Part shown: in pieces, positions 49,790 through 58,687 of the stretch
Position numbering within the stretch: the stretch's first letter is position 1
Layout: each line of letters begins with the position of its first letter
Source of the DNA: Gemmatimonas groenlandica
GTDB taxonomy: Bacteria > Gemmatimonadota > Gemmatimonadetes > Gemmatimonadales > Gemmatimonadaceae
DNA: 64,000 nt
Reading direction: 5' to 3'
Assembly (NCBI RefSeq): GCF_013004105.1
Contig: NZ_CP053085.1
Location: 2,418,001-2,482,000, forward strand
Program-made: the position numbers and the translations under genes
The notes under the pieces: generated by a model
What the model saw: only the letters and a program-made list of their open reading frames with translations
Databases searched by the model: none
Told to the model about the DNA's origin: nothing

Positions 49790-51319
49790 GTGTCTCTCGT
49801 CGAATGCGTCCCCAACTTCTCTGAAGGCCGCGACCCTGCGGTGATCGCCGCGATTCGCGACGCCATCGCGAACACCCCCGGCGCTCACGTGCTCGACGTG
49901 TCCAGCGATCCGTCGCATCATCGCACGGTGATCACCTTCGTGGCATCGCTCGAGGCGGCCGTGCCGGCAGCGTTCGCCGCGATGCGGGTCGCGAAGGAGC
50001 GCATCGATCTCACCACGCATCAAGGGGAGCATCCCCGCATCGGCGCCACCGACGTCGTCCCGTTCATTCCGCTCGAAGGCGCCACGATGGAGCACTGTGT
50101 CGCGCTCGCCCGCGAACTCGGTGCGCGCGCGGCGGCGGAGCTCGGCATTCCGGTTTACCTGTACGAACGCGCCGCCAGCTCACCCGCTCGCGAGAACCTC
50201 GCCGACGTGCGTCGCGGTGAATTCGAAGGGCTCCGCGACGACATCCGCACGAATTCCGCGCGCAAACCCGACTTCGGGTCGAGCGAAATCCATCCCACGG
50301 CCGGTGCCACGGCGATCGGTGCGCGTCCATTCCTGGTCGCCTACAACGTCTATCTCGGCGACGCCAGGAATCTTCCCGTCGCGAAGGACGTCGCGAAGGC
50401 GATTCGGGGGTCGTCGGGCGGCCTGCGCTACGTGAAGGGACTCGGGATGGAGGTCGACGGGCAGGCGCAGGTCTCCATGAATCTGGTCGACACCGAGAAG
50501 ACGCCACTGCATCGCGTGTTCGAGATCGTAAAGTCCGAAGCGGCCGCACACGGTGTCTTGCCGACGTGGAGCGAGATCGTCGGTCTGGTTCCCGAGCGCG
50601 TGCTGCTCGACGCCGGCGCGCGTCACGTGCAGTTGCGCGGTTTCTCCAAGGCGATGCTGCTGGAGACGAAGGTACGCGAGGTCATCGCCGGCGGTGAAGC
50701 GGTCGAGAGCTTCATGGCACGTGTTGCCGATGCCTCGCCCACGCCGGGAGGCGGCAGTGTGGCTGCGCACGTCGGCGCGCTGGGCGCGGCGCTCGCGCAG
50801 ATGGTCGCTGGACTCACGATCGGCAAGAAGAAGTACGCCGCCGTCGAAGAGCAGATGAAGCAGCTCACCATCGACGCCTACACGCTGCGCCGACAACTCT
50901 CCGAGCTGGTGCAGCGTGATGCCGATTCCTACGAACGCGTGCGGACGGCCTACACGATGGCGAAGGAGCCGGAGCATGCTGTGGCGCGCGCGGATGCTAT
51001 TCGAGACGCATTGGTGTTCGCGTCACGCGTGCCCCTCGAAACGGCGCAGCTCGCCGTGCGGGTCGCCGCGATCGCGGCCACGGTCGCGGAGCTGGGGAAC
51101 AGCAACGCCGTGACCGACGCCTGCGTTGCCGCCCTGATGGCGGAAGCGGCCTGCAAAGGCGCCGTGCTCAATGTGCGCATCAACGTGGTATCGCTCGATG
51201 AGCAAGGCACGCAAACGGGTGCGCAACTCGCCTCGGAGGCCCGCGCTTGTCTCGATGCGGCATCGGTGCACGCCCGCGTGGCGGAAGCGGCGGCCGAGCG
51301 CGCGATGGTACCGGCATGA
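49790..51319 (+). CDS. ftcD: Bifunctional glutamate formimidoyltransferase/formimidoyl-THF cyclodeaminase
   Basis: 509 residues. N-terminal transferase domain (1-300: VECVPNFSEGRDP, SSDPSHHRTVITF, HQGEHPRIGATDVVPFIP, NVYLGDARNLPVAK) and C-terminal cyclodeaminase domain (310-509: ADASPTPGGGSVAAHVGALG, MVAGLTIGKKKY, VTDACVAALMAEAACKGA) in one chain. It passes the formimino group from formiminoglutamate to tetrahydrofolate and removes ammonia. No other histidine-degradation gene is near. GTG 49790 follows suhB by 2 nt. Its stop overlaps the next ATG (ATGA). Confidence 0.95.
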   Translation: MSLVECVPNFSEGRDPAVIAAIRDAIANTPGAHVLDVSSDPSHHRTVITFVASLEAAVPAAFAAMRVAKERIDLTTHQGEHPRIGATDVVPFIPLEGATMEHCVALARELGARAAAELGIPVYLYERAASSPARENLADVRRGEFEGLRDDIRTNSARKPDFGSSEIHPTAGATAIGARPFLVAYNVYLGDARNLPVAKDVAKAIRGSSGGLRYVKGLGMEVDGQAQVSMNLVDTEKTPLHRVFEIVKSEAAAHGVLPTWSEIVGLVPERVLLDAGARHVQLRGFSKAMLLETKVREVIAGGEAVESFMARVADASPTPGGGSVAAHVGALGAALAQMVAGLTIGKKKYAAVEEQMKQLTIDAYTLRRQLSELVQRDADSYERVRTAYTMAKEPEHAVARADAIRDALVFASRVPLETAQLAVRVAAIAATVAELGNSNAVTDACVAALMAEAACKGAVLNVRINVVSLDEQGTQTGAQLASEARACLDAASVHARVAEAAAERAMVPA

Positions 51320-51708
51320 AGAACCGGCCATACGTCGTCCCGCTGGTCGTGGGACTGTTCGTGGGTGGCTGCGCGCATTCCGCTCCCGGCACATCGGCGG
51401 GCGCATCCGTGAACACGTCCTCCGCCGCGTCGACCTGCGCCTCAGCGAATGGCGTGGGTAAACTCCGGTTGTCGCTGACACTGCAACCCGCCGTGTCAGA
51501 AACGACAGAAGCGCTCGTTCGCCTCGAAAGCGAAACAGAGCGCTCCACCGTTAGGGTGAATGCCACCCTCGGCACCACCTTCGAACTGCGTCCGGGAACT
51601 TACCGGCTATCCATCTCGCTGCCCGGCTACAACAATGCGGAGCGCACGGCCATCATCGACTGCGGGTCCGACAAGGCACTCACGGTCCAGCTGACCAGGA
51701 AGCGATAG
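51316..51708 (+). CDS. Small lipoprotein with PEGA-like domain
   Basis: 130 residues. Lipobox VGGC (Cys about 19) after a hydrophobic core (YVVPLVVGLF). The mature part has a Ser/Ala-rich linker and a strand-rich domain with RPGTYRLSISLPGYNNAER, the pattern of PEGA domains that bind surface layers or peptidoglycan-related sugars. Two Cys (in STCASANG and IDCGSDK) may form a disulfide. ATG 51316 overlaps the ftcD stop. The stop TAG at 51706-51708 abuts the map stop, so the two genes end tail to tail with no gap. Confidence 0.75.
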   Translation: MKNRPYVVPLVVGLFVGGCAHSAPGTSAGASVNTSSAASTCASANGVGKLRLSLTLQPAVSETTEALVRLESETERSTVRVNATLGTTFELRPGTYRLSISLPGYNNAERTAIIDCGSDKALTVQLTRKR

Positions 51709-52491
51709 CTAGCCGAGCGGCTGCGTGAGAATTCGCGGCCCGTGCTCGGTGATGGCCACCGTGTGCTCGAAGTGCGCTGAGCGCTTGGCATCCACCGTCA
51801 CGACGGTCCACTTGTCGCTCAGCGTCTTGGTCTTGGCCGTCCCCACGTTGACCATCGGTTCGATGGCGATTGTGAGCCCCACGCTGAGCTTCTTCCCGCG
51901 CTTCGGCTTACCGTAGTTCGGGATCTGTAGCTCTTCGTGCGGCGAGAAACCGACGCCATGCCCCACCAGCTCGCGCACCACCGAGAAGCCGGCCGCTTCC
52001 ACGACCGCCTGCACGGCGGCGCCGATGTCGCCCACATGATTGTCTGGCGTCGCGGCCGCGATGCCGGCATCAAGCGAGCGCTTGGTGACTTCGAGCAGCC
52101 GCTGCGTCTGCTCGTCGATGACACCGACCGGCACCGTAATGGCGGAGTCGGTATACATGCCTTCGAGCTTGACGCCGAAATCGAGCTTCACGATGTCGCC
52201 ATCGTTCAGCACGCGCTTTCGCGACGGGATGCCATGAACGATCTCTTCGTTGATCGAGATGCAGGCGCTGCCCGGGAATCCGTAGAGTCCCTTGAAGGCC
52301 GGCTCAGCGCCGGCATGCGAGCGAATGAACGCCTCACAGAGCGCGTCGAGCTCACCGGTACTGATGCCCGGTCGAACATGGGCCTTCATGTGCTGCAGCG
52401 TGGCGTACAGCAGGGCGCCACCGCGCGCCATAATGTCGATCTCGCGCGGTGACTTGAGCAACGTAGCAGGAGCAGATCCGCCGATCGCCAT
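51709..52491 (-). CDS. map: Methionine aminopeptidase type I
   Basis: 260 residues. It removes the initiator Met. Metal ligands lie in VKLDFGVKLEGMYTDSAIT (Asp pair), GHGVGFSPHE (His), IAIEPMVN (Glu) and SAHFEHTVAI (Glu). FEHTV and SINEEIVHGIPS are typical. ATG 52491 overlaps the adk stop by 1 nt (TGATG). Last gene of the ribosomal superoperon in this window; the usual infA-rpmJ genes are not here. Confidence 0.96.
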   Translation of the reverse strand: MAIGGSAPATLLKSPREIDIMARGGALLYATLQHMKAHVRPGISTGELDALCEAFIRSHAGAEPAFKGLYGFPGSACISINEEIVHGIPSRKRVLNDGDIVKLDFGVKLEGMYTDSAITVPVGVIDEQTQRLLEVTKRSLDAGIAAATPDNHVGDIGAAVQAVVEAAGFSVVRELVGHGVGFSPHEELQIPNYGKPKRGKKLSVGLTIAIEPMVNVGTAKTKTLSDKWTVVTVDAKRSAHFEHTVAITEHGPRILTQPLG

Positions 52492-53132
52492 CAGTACCCG
52501 AGCACGTGCAGGGCGCGAGCCTCGACCTCTTCGAGTGAGCCAATGGCGTCGATCCGCACGACCCGGGGGCCGTGCTCCTCGTACCAGTTGATCACCGGCG
52601 AGGTCTGATCGCGATAGACCTGCAGACGCTTCCGCACCGCGTCCGGCTCGTCATCCTTACGGCGAACGAGCGTGCCGGTCTTTCCATCGGCGTCGCACGA
52701 TTCCCCAGGCTGGCGTCCGAAGAACGGGCGCTGGCAGGCGTCGCACGTGGTACGTCCGCTCAGGCGGCGCACCAACTCGTCTTCCGCAATATCGAACAAC
52801 AACACCGCATCGACCTTGCGGCCGAGATCCGAAAGCATGGCGGCGACACCGTCGGCCTGCGGCGTGGTACGAACCACTCCGTCCAGGATCGCTCCCTTCG
52901 CAGCCGTTGGAGACGCCAGCGCTTCCTTCATGATCCCCATGATCACGTCATCGGGGACCAGATCGCCGCGATCCATAGCAGCCTTCGCTTCGAGACCGAG
53001 CGGAGTGCCGTCACGTACCGCGGCGCGGAGTACATCGCCGGTGGCGATCTTAGGAACGTCAAGGCGAGCGGCAAGCCGCTCGCCTTGAGTCCCCTTGCCC
53101 GCACCAGGCGGTCCAAGCAGGACAATGATCAT
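52491..53132 (-). CDS. adk: Adenylate kinase
   Basis: 213 residues. It balances ATP, ADP and AMP. P-loop GPPGAGKGTQGERLA, AMP-binding ATGDVLRAAVRDGTPLG, and the LID region with a zinc site made from C-x-x-C (TCDACQ) and C-x-x-D (SCDADGK), as in Bacillus and other thermally stable forms where one Cys is Asp. Motif LVRRKDDEPDAVRKRL follows. ATG 53132. The gene lies 8 nt after secY, the classic secY-adk-map order. Confidence 0.97.
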   Translation of the reverse strand: MIIVLLGPPGAGKGTQGERLAARLDVPKIATGDVLRAAVRDGTPLGLEAKAAMDRGDLVPDDVIMGIMKEALASPTAAKGAILDGVVRTTPQADGVAAMLSDLGRKVDAVLLFDIAEDELVRRLSGRTTCDACQRPFFGRQPGESCDADGKTGTLVRRKDDEPDAVRKRLQVYRDQTSPVINWYEEHGPRVVRIDAIGSLEEVEARALHVLGY

Positions 53133-53140
53133 GATCTTCC

Positions 53141-54487
53141 TTAGAAGCCCTGAGTCGCCTGACGGCCGCGGAAGCGCACGCGCCCCTTCTTCATGAAGCC
53201 GTCGTACTTGCGGAGCAGCAGGTGCTGCTGCATCTGCGCCATCGTATCCAGCGCCACACCGACCACGATCAGCAGCGACGTTCCACCAAAGGCGAACGGC
53301 ACGTTGATCAAGCGCGCGATGATGATCGGCATCAGCGCAATGACGGTGAGGAAAATCGCGCCGGGAAGCGTGATACGCTCCACGACCTGCTCGATGTACT
53401 CAGCGGTCTTGGCGCCCGGCTTGATGCCAGGCACGAAGCCGCCCTGCTTCTTCAGGTTCTCCGCCAGATCCACCGGATTGAAAATGATGGACGTGTAGAA
53501 GTACGTGAACAGCAGGATCAGGACGGCGGAAAGCACGAAGTACAGCCACGGATTCGGACCCTGCGGATTGAACAGCTCCGCGATCTCCTGCGCCTTGGCG
53601 TTGCCGCTGAACTGAGCGATCGCACCGGGAATCACGATCACCGACTGCGCGAAGATGATCGGCATCACGCCCGCCGTGTTGATGCGGAGCGGGATGAAAT
53701 TCCGCGCGGCTTCACGCTGCCGTCCACGCGCCATCGTGCGCTGCGGGATCTGGATGAGGACGCGACGCGCCGCCACCGTGATCGCCACGACACCGGCCAC
53801 CACCGCCACCATCAGAATCGCCAACACCACGAGCGAGAGCACATTGAGCGTGCCCGTCGAGATGTAGTTGAACGACTGGAAAATACCCGGCCACATGCGT
53901 TCGACGATCGAGAAGAAAATGATCAGCGACGCACCGTTCCCGAGGCCACGTTCCGTGATCTGCTCACCCAACCACATGACGAAAATCGCGCCCGTGGTGA
54001 GGAACAGCATCATCTGAACCGTGAACCACGGTCCCGGACGCGAAACCGCGGCCGGGAGCGACGAGGTGAACAGGGCAAATCCGTACGCCTGAATCAGCGC
54101 CAGCACGACCGTGAGGTAACGCGTGTACTGCGTCAACTTCTTCCGGCCTTCCTCGTCCTTCTGCATCTTGTCCACGTTCGGCAGCACAGCCCCGGCAATC
54201 TGGACGAAGATACTCGACGAGATGTAGGGCATGATGCCGAGCGCGAAGACCGTCGCGCGGGAAAGACCACCACCCACGAACATGTCGTAGAGGCCGAGGA
54301 GGCCACCGCCCTGCTGGCGGGTGAAGTAGTCCGTCAGCGCCTGGACATCGATACCGGGAGCCGTGATGTGCGCTCCGATTCGATAGATCACCATACACAG
54401 GAACGTGAAGGTGATCTTCTGCCAGAGTTCAGGCGTCCGGTAGATGTTGGAGACGGCTTGCGCCGCCGGATTGGGTTGCTGCGCCAT
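53141..54487 (-). CDS. secY: Preprotein translocase subunit SecY
   Basis: 448 residues, ten membrane helices. It forms the protein-conducting channel with SecE and SecG. Markers: ITFTFLCMVIYRIGAHITAPG for helix 1, GIMPYISSSIFVQIAG for helix 2, RQREAARNFIPLRINTAGVMPIIFAQS in the helix 6-7 region, and TAEYIEQVVERITLPGAIFL near helix 9. ATG 54487, 17 nt after rplO. C-terminus RGRQATQGF is basic. Confidence 0.97.
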   Translation of the reverse strand: MAQQPNPAAQAVSNIYRTPELWQKITFTFLCMVIYRIGAHITAPGIDVQALTDYFTRQQGGGLLGLYDMFVGGGLSRATVFALGIMPYISSSIFVQIAGAVLPNVDKMQKDEEGRKKLTQYTRYLTVVLALIQAYGFALFTSSLPAAVSRPGPWFTVQMMLFLTTGAIFVMWLGEQITERGLGNGASLIIFFSIVERMWPGIFQSFNYISTGTLNVLSLVVLAILMVAVVAGVVAITVAARRVLIQIPQRTMARGRQREAARNFIPLRINTAGVMPIIFAQSVIVIPGAIAQFSGNAKAQEIAELFNPQGPNPWLYFVLSAVLILLFTYFYTSIIFNPVDLAENLKKQGGFVPGIKPGAKTAEYIEQVVERITLPGAIFLTVIALMPIIIARLINVPFAFGGTSLLIVVGVALDTMAQMQQHLLLRKYDGFMKKGRVRFRGRQATQGF

Positions 54488-54504
54488 GCGCTGGATTGTC
54501 TCCG

Positions 54505-54987
54505 TCAGCCGTCGATGCGGCCACCGGCCGCTTCGATCTTCGCCTTGGCACCGGCGCTGATCTTCACGCCGCGTACCGTGAACGCACGGGACACTTCACC
54601 GTTGTTGAGCAGCTTCGCCGGGCCGTGACCCGAACGAATGAGCCCAGCCGCGACCAGCGTCTCCACCGTCACTTCGTCCCCGGCAACGCCGGTCAGCGAA
54701 TCGAGGCGAACCACCTGCGCCTCTTCACGGAACGGATTCGTGAAACCGCGCTTCGGAATACGACGCGTGAGCGGCATCTGGCCGCCTTCGAAGTGCGGCT
54801 TGCCGCCACCAGGACCGCCATGGCCGGACCGCGCCATGGAGCCCTTGTGACCCTTACCGGACGTCTTGCCCAGACCAGAGCCCGGACCGCGACCCACGCG
54901 ACGACGGCCGCGATGCGAACCCGGCGCCGGCTGCAGGTTGTGCAGGCCGATCTTCTCGACGCCTTCGGCGCCTGAATTGGAAGCCAT
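54505..54987 (-). CDS. rplO: Ribosomal protein L15
   Basis: 160 residues. N-terminal flexible arm GLHNLQPAPGSHRGRRRVG with GRGPGSGLGKTSGKGHKGS, then the globular part (GGQMPLTRRIPKRGFTNPF, LDSLTGVAGDEVTVETLVAAGL). It contacts 23S rRNA in the large subunit. It starts at ATG 54987, 3 nt after the rpmD stop region. Normal length plus about 10 residues at the N-terminus. Confidence 0.97.
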   Translation of the reverse strand: MASNSGAEGVEKIGLHNLQPAPGSHRGRRRVGRGPGSGLGKTSGKGHKGSMARSGHGGPGGGKPHFEGGQMPLTRRIPKRGFTNPFREEAQVVRLDSLTGVAGDEVTVETLVAAGLIRSGHGPAKLLNNGEVSRAFTVRGVKISAGAKAKIEAAGGRIDG

Positions 54988-54990
54988 GTG

Positions 54991-55245
54991 TTACTCCTCC
55001 ACCGCCGTCACCAACACGAGGTGACGAACCTGCTTGAGCTGGCCGCGCAGCGAGGCGGAATCCTGCTGCACGACGCTGGCCTGATGATGACGAAGGCCGA
55101 GCGCTTCAAGCGTACGACGCATCCGCCACGAATGGCCGATCGCGCTGCGTACCTGCTTGATATGAAGCTTGCCGGTTCCCGGCGCTTCGAGCTTCGGGGT
55201 CTTCGCCGGACCCTTCGACGGATGCCATACAAACGTACGGGGCAT
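54991..55245 (-). CDS. rpmD: Ribosomal protein L30 with N-terminal extension
   Basis: 84 residues; typical L30 has about 60. The conserved core is GKLHIKQVRSAIGHSWRMRRTLEALGLR with the end QLKQVRHLVLV. About 25 extra residues precede it (FVWHPSKGPAKTPKLEAPG), Pro/Lys-rich. ATG 55245 overlaps the rpsE stop by 1 nt (TAATG). Part of the large subunit. Confidence 0.93.
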   Translation of the reverse strand: MPRTFVWHPSKGPAKTPKLEAPGTGKLHIKQVRSAIGHSWRMRRTLEALGLRHHQASVVQQDSASLRGQLKQVRHLVLVTAVEE

Positions 55246-56075
55246 TATGCCACCTCCGCGGCGTTAGGCGAGGCGCCAACCACGGCGGCCTTGCGAGCAT
55301 CATGAGTCTCAGTGCGCGACTTGGCGCGCGAGCGGTAACCGATCGCCGACACGTCGACACCACGTTCCTTGGCGGCCTGTTCGACCGTGATCAGGTGCGT
55401 GAGGCCGTCGAGCGCCGCCAGCACCATGTTGTGCGGATTGGTCGAACCCAGCGACTTCGTGAGAATGTCGTGGATACCGGCGCACTCGAGCACGGCGCGC
55501 ACAGCTCCACCAGCAATCACACCAGCACCCGGCGCGGCGGGCTTCATGAGCACCTTACCGGCGCCATGCTTACCGACCACTTCGTGCGGGATCGTCGAGC
55601 CCGTCAGCGGGATCTGCACCATCTTGCGACGGGCGGCTTCCACGGCCTTACGGACCGCTTCCGACACTTCGTTCGCCTTACCGGTGGCAAATCCGACCTT
55701 GCCCTGTCCGTCGCCCACCGCGACCAGCGCGTTGAACGAGAACCGACGACCACCCTTCACGACCTTCGCGACGCGATTGATCGCGATCACGTTTTCTACC
55801 AGATCGCTCTGCTCGCGTTCCTGCGACGGGCCACGGCCACCATCGCGGCCACGGCCATCACGGCCCGCGCCCGGTCCACCTTCACCACCGGGGCCACGAC
55901 CACGGCCGCCCGGCGCACCACCACCGGGTCCGCCACGACCGCCACCAGGGCCGCCACGACCGCCACCAGGTCCACCACGACCGCCGCCCGGGCCACCACG
56001 GCCACGACCGCCAGGTCCACCACCACTGCGGGCGCTGCCACCAGGCGCGCCACCGGTTCCTGCTGCGTTAGCCAT
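55245..56075 (-). CDS. rpsE: Ribosomal protein S5 with RGG-rich N-terminal extension
   Basis: 276 residues; ordinary S5 has about 165. The S5 core starts near residue 92 ([21 protein letters not shown]), has [40 protein letters not shown] and ends near residue 255. Before it stand about 90 residues of Gly/Arg/Pro, with four tandem RGGPGGG units (21-base DNA repeats, 55921-56004) and then Arg/Asp-Gly repeats. Such RGG stretches bind RNA in other proteins. Translational start is ATG 56075, 2 nt after rplR. Whether the extension remains in the ribosome is unknown. Confidence 0.95.
   Translation of the reverse strand: MANAAGTGGAPGGSARSGGGPGGRGRGGPGGGRGGPGGGRGGPGGGRGGPGGGAPGGRGRGPGGEGGPGAGRDGRGRDGGRGPSQEREQSDLVENVIAINRVAKVVKGGRRFSFNALVAVGDGQGKVGFATGKANEVSEAVRKAVEAARRKMVQIPLTGSTIPHEVVGKHGAGKVLMKPAAPGAGVIAGGAVRAVLECAGIHDILTKSLGSTNPHNMVLAALDGLTHLITVEQAAKERGVDVSAIGYRSRAKSRTETHDARKAAVVGASPNAAEVA
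55921..56004 (-). repeat. 21-base tandem repeat encoding RGGPGGG units in rpsE
   Basis: Four consecutive 21-base units, near CCACCAGGTCCGCCACGACCG, start at 55921, 55942, 55963 and 55984 with a few changes each. They keep the reading frame of S5. In-frame repeats of this kind can change copy number by slippage. Confidence 0.85.
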
Positions 56076-56077
56076 GA

Positions 56078-56434
56078 TCAGAACTCCAGGCCGCCCTCTC
56101 GGGCGCCATCTGCCACGGCCTTCACGCGGCCGTGATACTGGTAACCGGCACGGTCGAAGACGACCTTCGCGATGCCGGCCGCCTTCGCCTTCTCAGCAAC
56201 CTGCTTGCCGACGGCGAGTGCACGCTCCGACTTCGTGCCGTTCATCCCTTCGTCGCCAACGGTCATCAGCGTGCGCTGCGTGACGTCGTCCACGATCTGG
56301 GCGTAGATGTGCTTCAGCGAACGGAACACCACGAGACGCGGACGCTCCGCAGACCCGCTCACTGCCTTGCGCACGCGCAGGTGACGGCGCTTCCGCCGCT
56401 CTGCGTTCGTACGCGGGATCGCGATCTTGGCCAT
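56078..56434 (-). CDS. rplR: Ribosomal protein L18
   Basis: 118 residues, normal length. The N-terminal basic arm ([18 protein letters not shown]) is followed by the 5S RNA-binding core ([46 protein letters not shown] at the end). ATG 56434 overlaps the rplF stop by 1 nt. It binds 5S rRNA together with L5. Confidence 0.97.
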   Translation of the reverse strand: MAKIAIPRTNAERRKRRHLRVRKAVSGSAERPRLVVFRSLKHIYAQIVDDVTQRTLMTVGDEGMNGTKSERALAVGKQVAEKAKAAGIAKVVFDRAGYQYHGRVKAVADGAREGGLEF

Positions 56435-56973
56435 TACTTGCCTCCCGCCTTACCGGCCTTACGCCGGATGACTTCACCCTGATACTTCACGCCCTTGCCC
56501 TTGTACGGCTCGGGCTTGCGGAAGCTGCGAATCTCGGCGGCACTCTGTCCGACAAGCTCCTTGCTCGCGCCTTCGATGACGACGAGCGTCGGCGTCGTGG
56601 CGGTGATCTTCACGCCTTCCGGCGCCTTGTACTCGATCTGGTGCGAAAAGCCGAGCGACAACAGCGCGCCGTACGGCTTGATCTCGGCCTTGTAGCCGAC
56701 ACCGGTGATCTCGAGGACCTTCTTGAAGCCCGTCGTGACCCCTTCCACCATGTTCGCCACGAGCGTGCGCGTGAGACCATGCAGCGCCTTGTGGCGCTCC
56801 TCATCGGTCGGACGCTTCACGAGCAGTTCACTGCCCTCGTGCGAGATGATCATGTCCGCGGGGAGCACACGGGAAAGCTCACCCTTCGGACCCTTCACAC
56901 TGATCTTCGACCCGTCGATCGCCACCGTGACCCCGGCCGGAACCGGGATGGGGCGCTTGCCGATACGTGACAT
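56434..56973 (-). CDS. rplF: Ribosomal protein L6
   Basis: 179 residues, normal. Two similar domains; conserved [19 protein letters not shown] and [10 protein letters not shown] at the N-terminus, and [24 protein letters not shown] at the C-terminus. Located after rpsH with a 12-nt gap. Binds the GTPase-associated region of the large subunit. Confidence 0.97.
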   Translation of the reverse strand: MSRIGKRPIPVPAGVTVAIDGSKISVKGPKGELSRVLPADMIISHEGSELLVKRPTDEERHKALHGLTRTLVANMVEGVTTGFKKVLEITGVGYKAEIKPYGALLSLGFSHQIEYKAPEGVKITATTPTLVVIEGASKELVGQSAAEIRSFRKPEPYKGKGVKYQGEVIRRKAGKAGGK

Positions 56974-56985
56974 CGTTGCGTCTCC

Positions 56986-57387
56986 TTACCAGACGAGGGC
57001 GAGCAGCTCGCCCCCGGTATTCGAGGAGCGCGCATCACGGTCGGACATGATGCCCTTCGACGTGCTGAGGATCGCCATGCCGAGGCCGTTACGGACTCGC
57101 GGGATCTCCTGCGCACCAACGTATTTGCGAAGGCCGGGCGTGGACACGCGCTTCGTCTGTCGGATGACCGACTGTCCGCCGTGCGCGTACTTGAGGATCA
57201 CACGAAGCAGATGCTTCCCGTCTTCGTTCTCGACGGTGCGGTAATCCTGGATGAAGTTGTTCTCCTTCAAGATCCGCGCGATCTCGAGCTTCATCTTTGA
57301 CAACGGCATGTCGACGCGGCGGTGCTTGGACGCACACGCGTTGCGAATGCGCGTCAGCATGTCGGCAATAGGGTCGTTGAGGCTCAT
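56986..57387 (-). CDS. rpsH: Ribosomal protein S8
   Basis: 133 residues, normal length. N-terminal DPIADMLTRIRNACASKH and MPLSKMKLEIARILKENNFI; C-terminal VSTPGLRKYVGAQEIPRVRN and ILSTSKGIMSDRDARSSNTGGE. In E. coli S8 represses the spc operon. It starts at ATG 57387, preceded by AGGAG-like bases (57401-57405 complement). The 157 bases upstream hold a long hairpin, which could be an autoregulatory or attenuation site. Confidence 0.97.
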   Translation of the reverse strand: MSLNDPIADMLTRIRNACASKHRRVDMPLSKMKLEIARILKENNFIQDYRTVENEDGKHLLRVILKYAHGGQSVIRQTKRVSTPGLRKYVGAQEIPRVRNGLGMAILSTSKGIMSDRDARSSNTGGELLALVW

Positions 57388-57460
57388 GCTCTCTGAGTTC
57401 TCCTAGGGTATCCGCCGGCCGCGCCGGGGACCTGTAGGAAGTGAATAGAATAATCAGCGA

Positions 57461-57527
57461 CAGGTGCAGCCTTTCAAGGTAGTGGGTTGAGGCTCAGCCA
57501 CAACTCACCACTTGAACTCTGCACCTG
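57461..57527 (-). promoter_or_regulatory. Long imperfect hairpin in the rpsN-rpsH gap
   Basis: The 157-base gap is the longest inside this ribosomal operon. It contains an inverted repeat with outer arms CAGGTGCAG (57461-57469) and CTGCACCTG (57519-57527), an inner second stem with TTCAAG and CTTGAA, then GTGGGTTGAGGCT pairing loosely with AGCCACAACTCAC, and a tight loop. Thus about 30 base pairs with a few mismatches form one long stem. No T-run follows on the minus strand, which argues against a simple terminator. It may be a binding site for S8 or another regulator, an RNA-processing site or an attenuator. Confidence 0.7.
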
Positions 57528-57544
57528 CGACCGATCGGATCCTG

Positions 57545-57850
57545 CTACCAGCTCGCCTTGCGCACGCCGGGAATGAGGCCGTTCAGGGCCATGTCACGGA
57601 GGGCGATGCGGCTGAGGCCGAAGTGGCGGAGAAACGCGCGCGGGCGTCCGCTCATGTTGCAGCGGTTGCGCACGCGGGTCGCCGAGGAATCACGCGGCAG
57701 CTTATGCAGCGCGTTCACGGCGGCGAGCTTCTCTTCGCCCGTGCTCTTCGGATTCTGGATGATGGCCTTGAGGGCAGCGCGCTTGGTGGCGTATCGGGCC
57801 ACCAGTTCCTTGCGCTGCGCGTTGCGGGCCAGCTTGCTCGTCTTTGCCAT
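57545..57850 (-). CDS. rpsN: Ribosomal protein S14, zinc-free long form
   Basis: 101 residues. The conserved C-terminal region [41 protein letters not shown] is intact as seen in its parts ([13 protein letters not shown] and [11 protein letters not shown]). Only one Cys is present, so this is the long form without the zinc ribbon. N-terminal helix [22 protein letters not shown] 57850 with the rplE stop 17 nt upstream. Head of the 30S subunit. Confidence 0.96.
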   Translation of the reverse strand: MAKTSKLARNAQRKELVARYATKRAALKAIIQNPKSTGEEKLAAVNALHKLPRDSSATRVRNRCNMSGRPRAFLRHFGLSRIALRDMALNGLIPGVRKASW

Positions 57851-57866
57851 GTCGTCTGTGTCCGGA

Positions 57867-58673
57867 TTAGGCGGCGGCCGGGGAGGCCGCCGGCTGCGCC
57901 ACCTTGGGAATGACCGGCTTGTCGTCGCCGCGGAACGGCATGCCCAGCTGATGCAGGAGCGCCATTGCGTGCGCATCCTTCTCGGCCGTCGTCACGAACG
58001 TGATGTCCATGCCGTGGATCTGCTCCACCATGTCGTAGTTGATCTCCGGGAAGATCATCTGTTCCTTGATGCCGATCGTGTAGTTGCCACGACCATCGAA
58101 CGACTTCGTGCCGAGGCCGCGGAAGTCGCGGATACGCGGGACAGACACCGTCACGAACCGGTCGAGGAACTCCCACATCTTCGCGCCACGGAGCGTCACC
58201 GACGCGCCGATTTCCTGGCCTTCACGCAGGCCGAAGTTCGAGATCGACTTCTTCGCCTTGCGACGCACCGGCTTCTGACCCGTAATCAGCGCCAGCTCCT
58301 CGACCACCACGTCGAGCAGCTTCGGCTGCTTCACGGCTTCACCGACACCGCAGTTCACCACGATCTTCGACAGCGACGGAATCTGATGTCCGTTCGTGAA
58401 GCCGAACTGCGTGGCCAGCGCCCCGCGTACGACGTTCACGTAATGCGCCTGCAGACGCGGCGCCGCCACCGGCAGCCCCGCACCCGCGTGGTCGCGCTTG
58501 GTGAAGTCGATGGCCTGACGCGGCTGTCCTGCCTTGCCCGCCTTACCACCCTTCCCCTTCGCGGCCGCGCCGCCACCCTTGGCTCCGGCTCCGCCCTTCG
58601 CGGCGCCCTTGCCAGCTGCCTTACCACCTGCCTTCGCGCCGGCCTTTCCGCCGGCCTTTTCCTTGGTCGCCAT
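57867..58673 (-). CDS. rplE: Ribosomal protein L5 with Ala/Gly/Lys-rich N-terminal extension
   Basis: 268 residues; typical L5 has about 180. The core begins near residue 71 ([20 protein letters not shown]) and has [37 protein letters not shown] and [17 protein letters not shown]. The first 70 residues are a lysine/alanine/glycine-rich tail ([20 protein letters not shown]), resembling a histone H1-like tail. The C-terminus also carries a short Ala/Pro tail. It binds 5S rRNA. ATG 58673. Confidence 0.95.
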   Translation of the reverse strand: MATKEKAGGKAGAKAGGKAAGKGAAKGGAGAKGGGAAAKGKGGKAGKAGQPRQAIDFTKRDHAGAGLPVAAPRLQAHYVNVVRGALATQFGFTNGHQIPSLSKIVVNCGVGEAVKQPKLLDVVVEELALITGQKPVRRKAKKSISNFGLREGQEIGASVTLRGAKMWEFLDRFVTVSVPRIRDFRGLGTKSFDGRGNYTIGIKEQMIFPEINYDMVEQIHGMDITFVTTAEKDAHAMALLHQLGMPFRGDDKPVIPKVAQPAASPAAA

Positions 58674-58687
58674 TTGCTATGCTCCGG

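Noticed and set aside
53222-54628. 468-residue + strand frame opposite secY
   Set aside because: Shadow, extremely Arg/Asp/His-rich; secY is certain.
55921-56004. CRISPR-like array
   Set aside because: The 21-base units are contiguous with no spacers and are coding in frame within S5.
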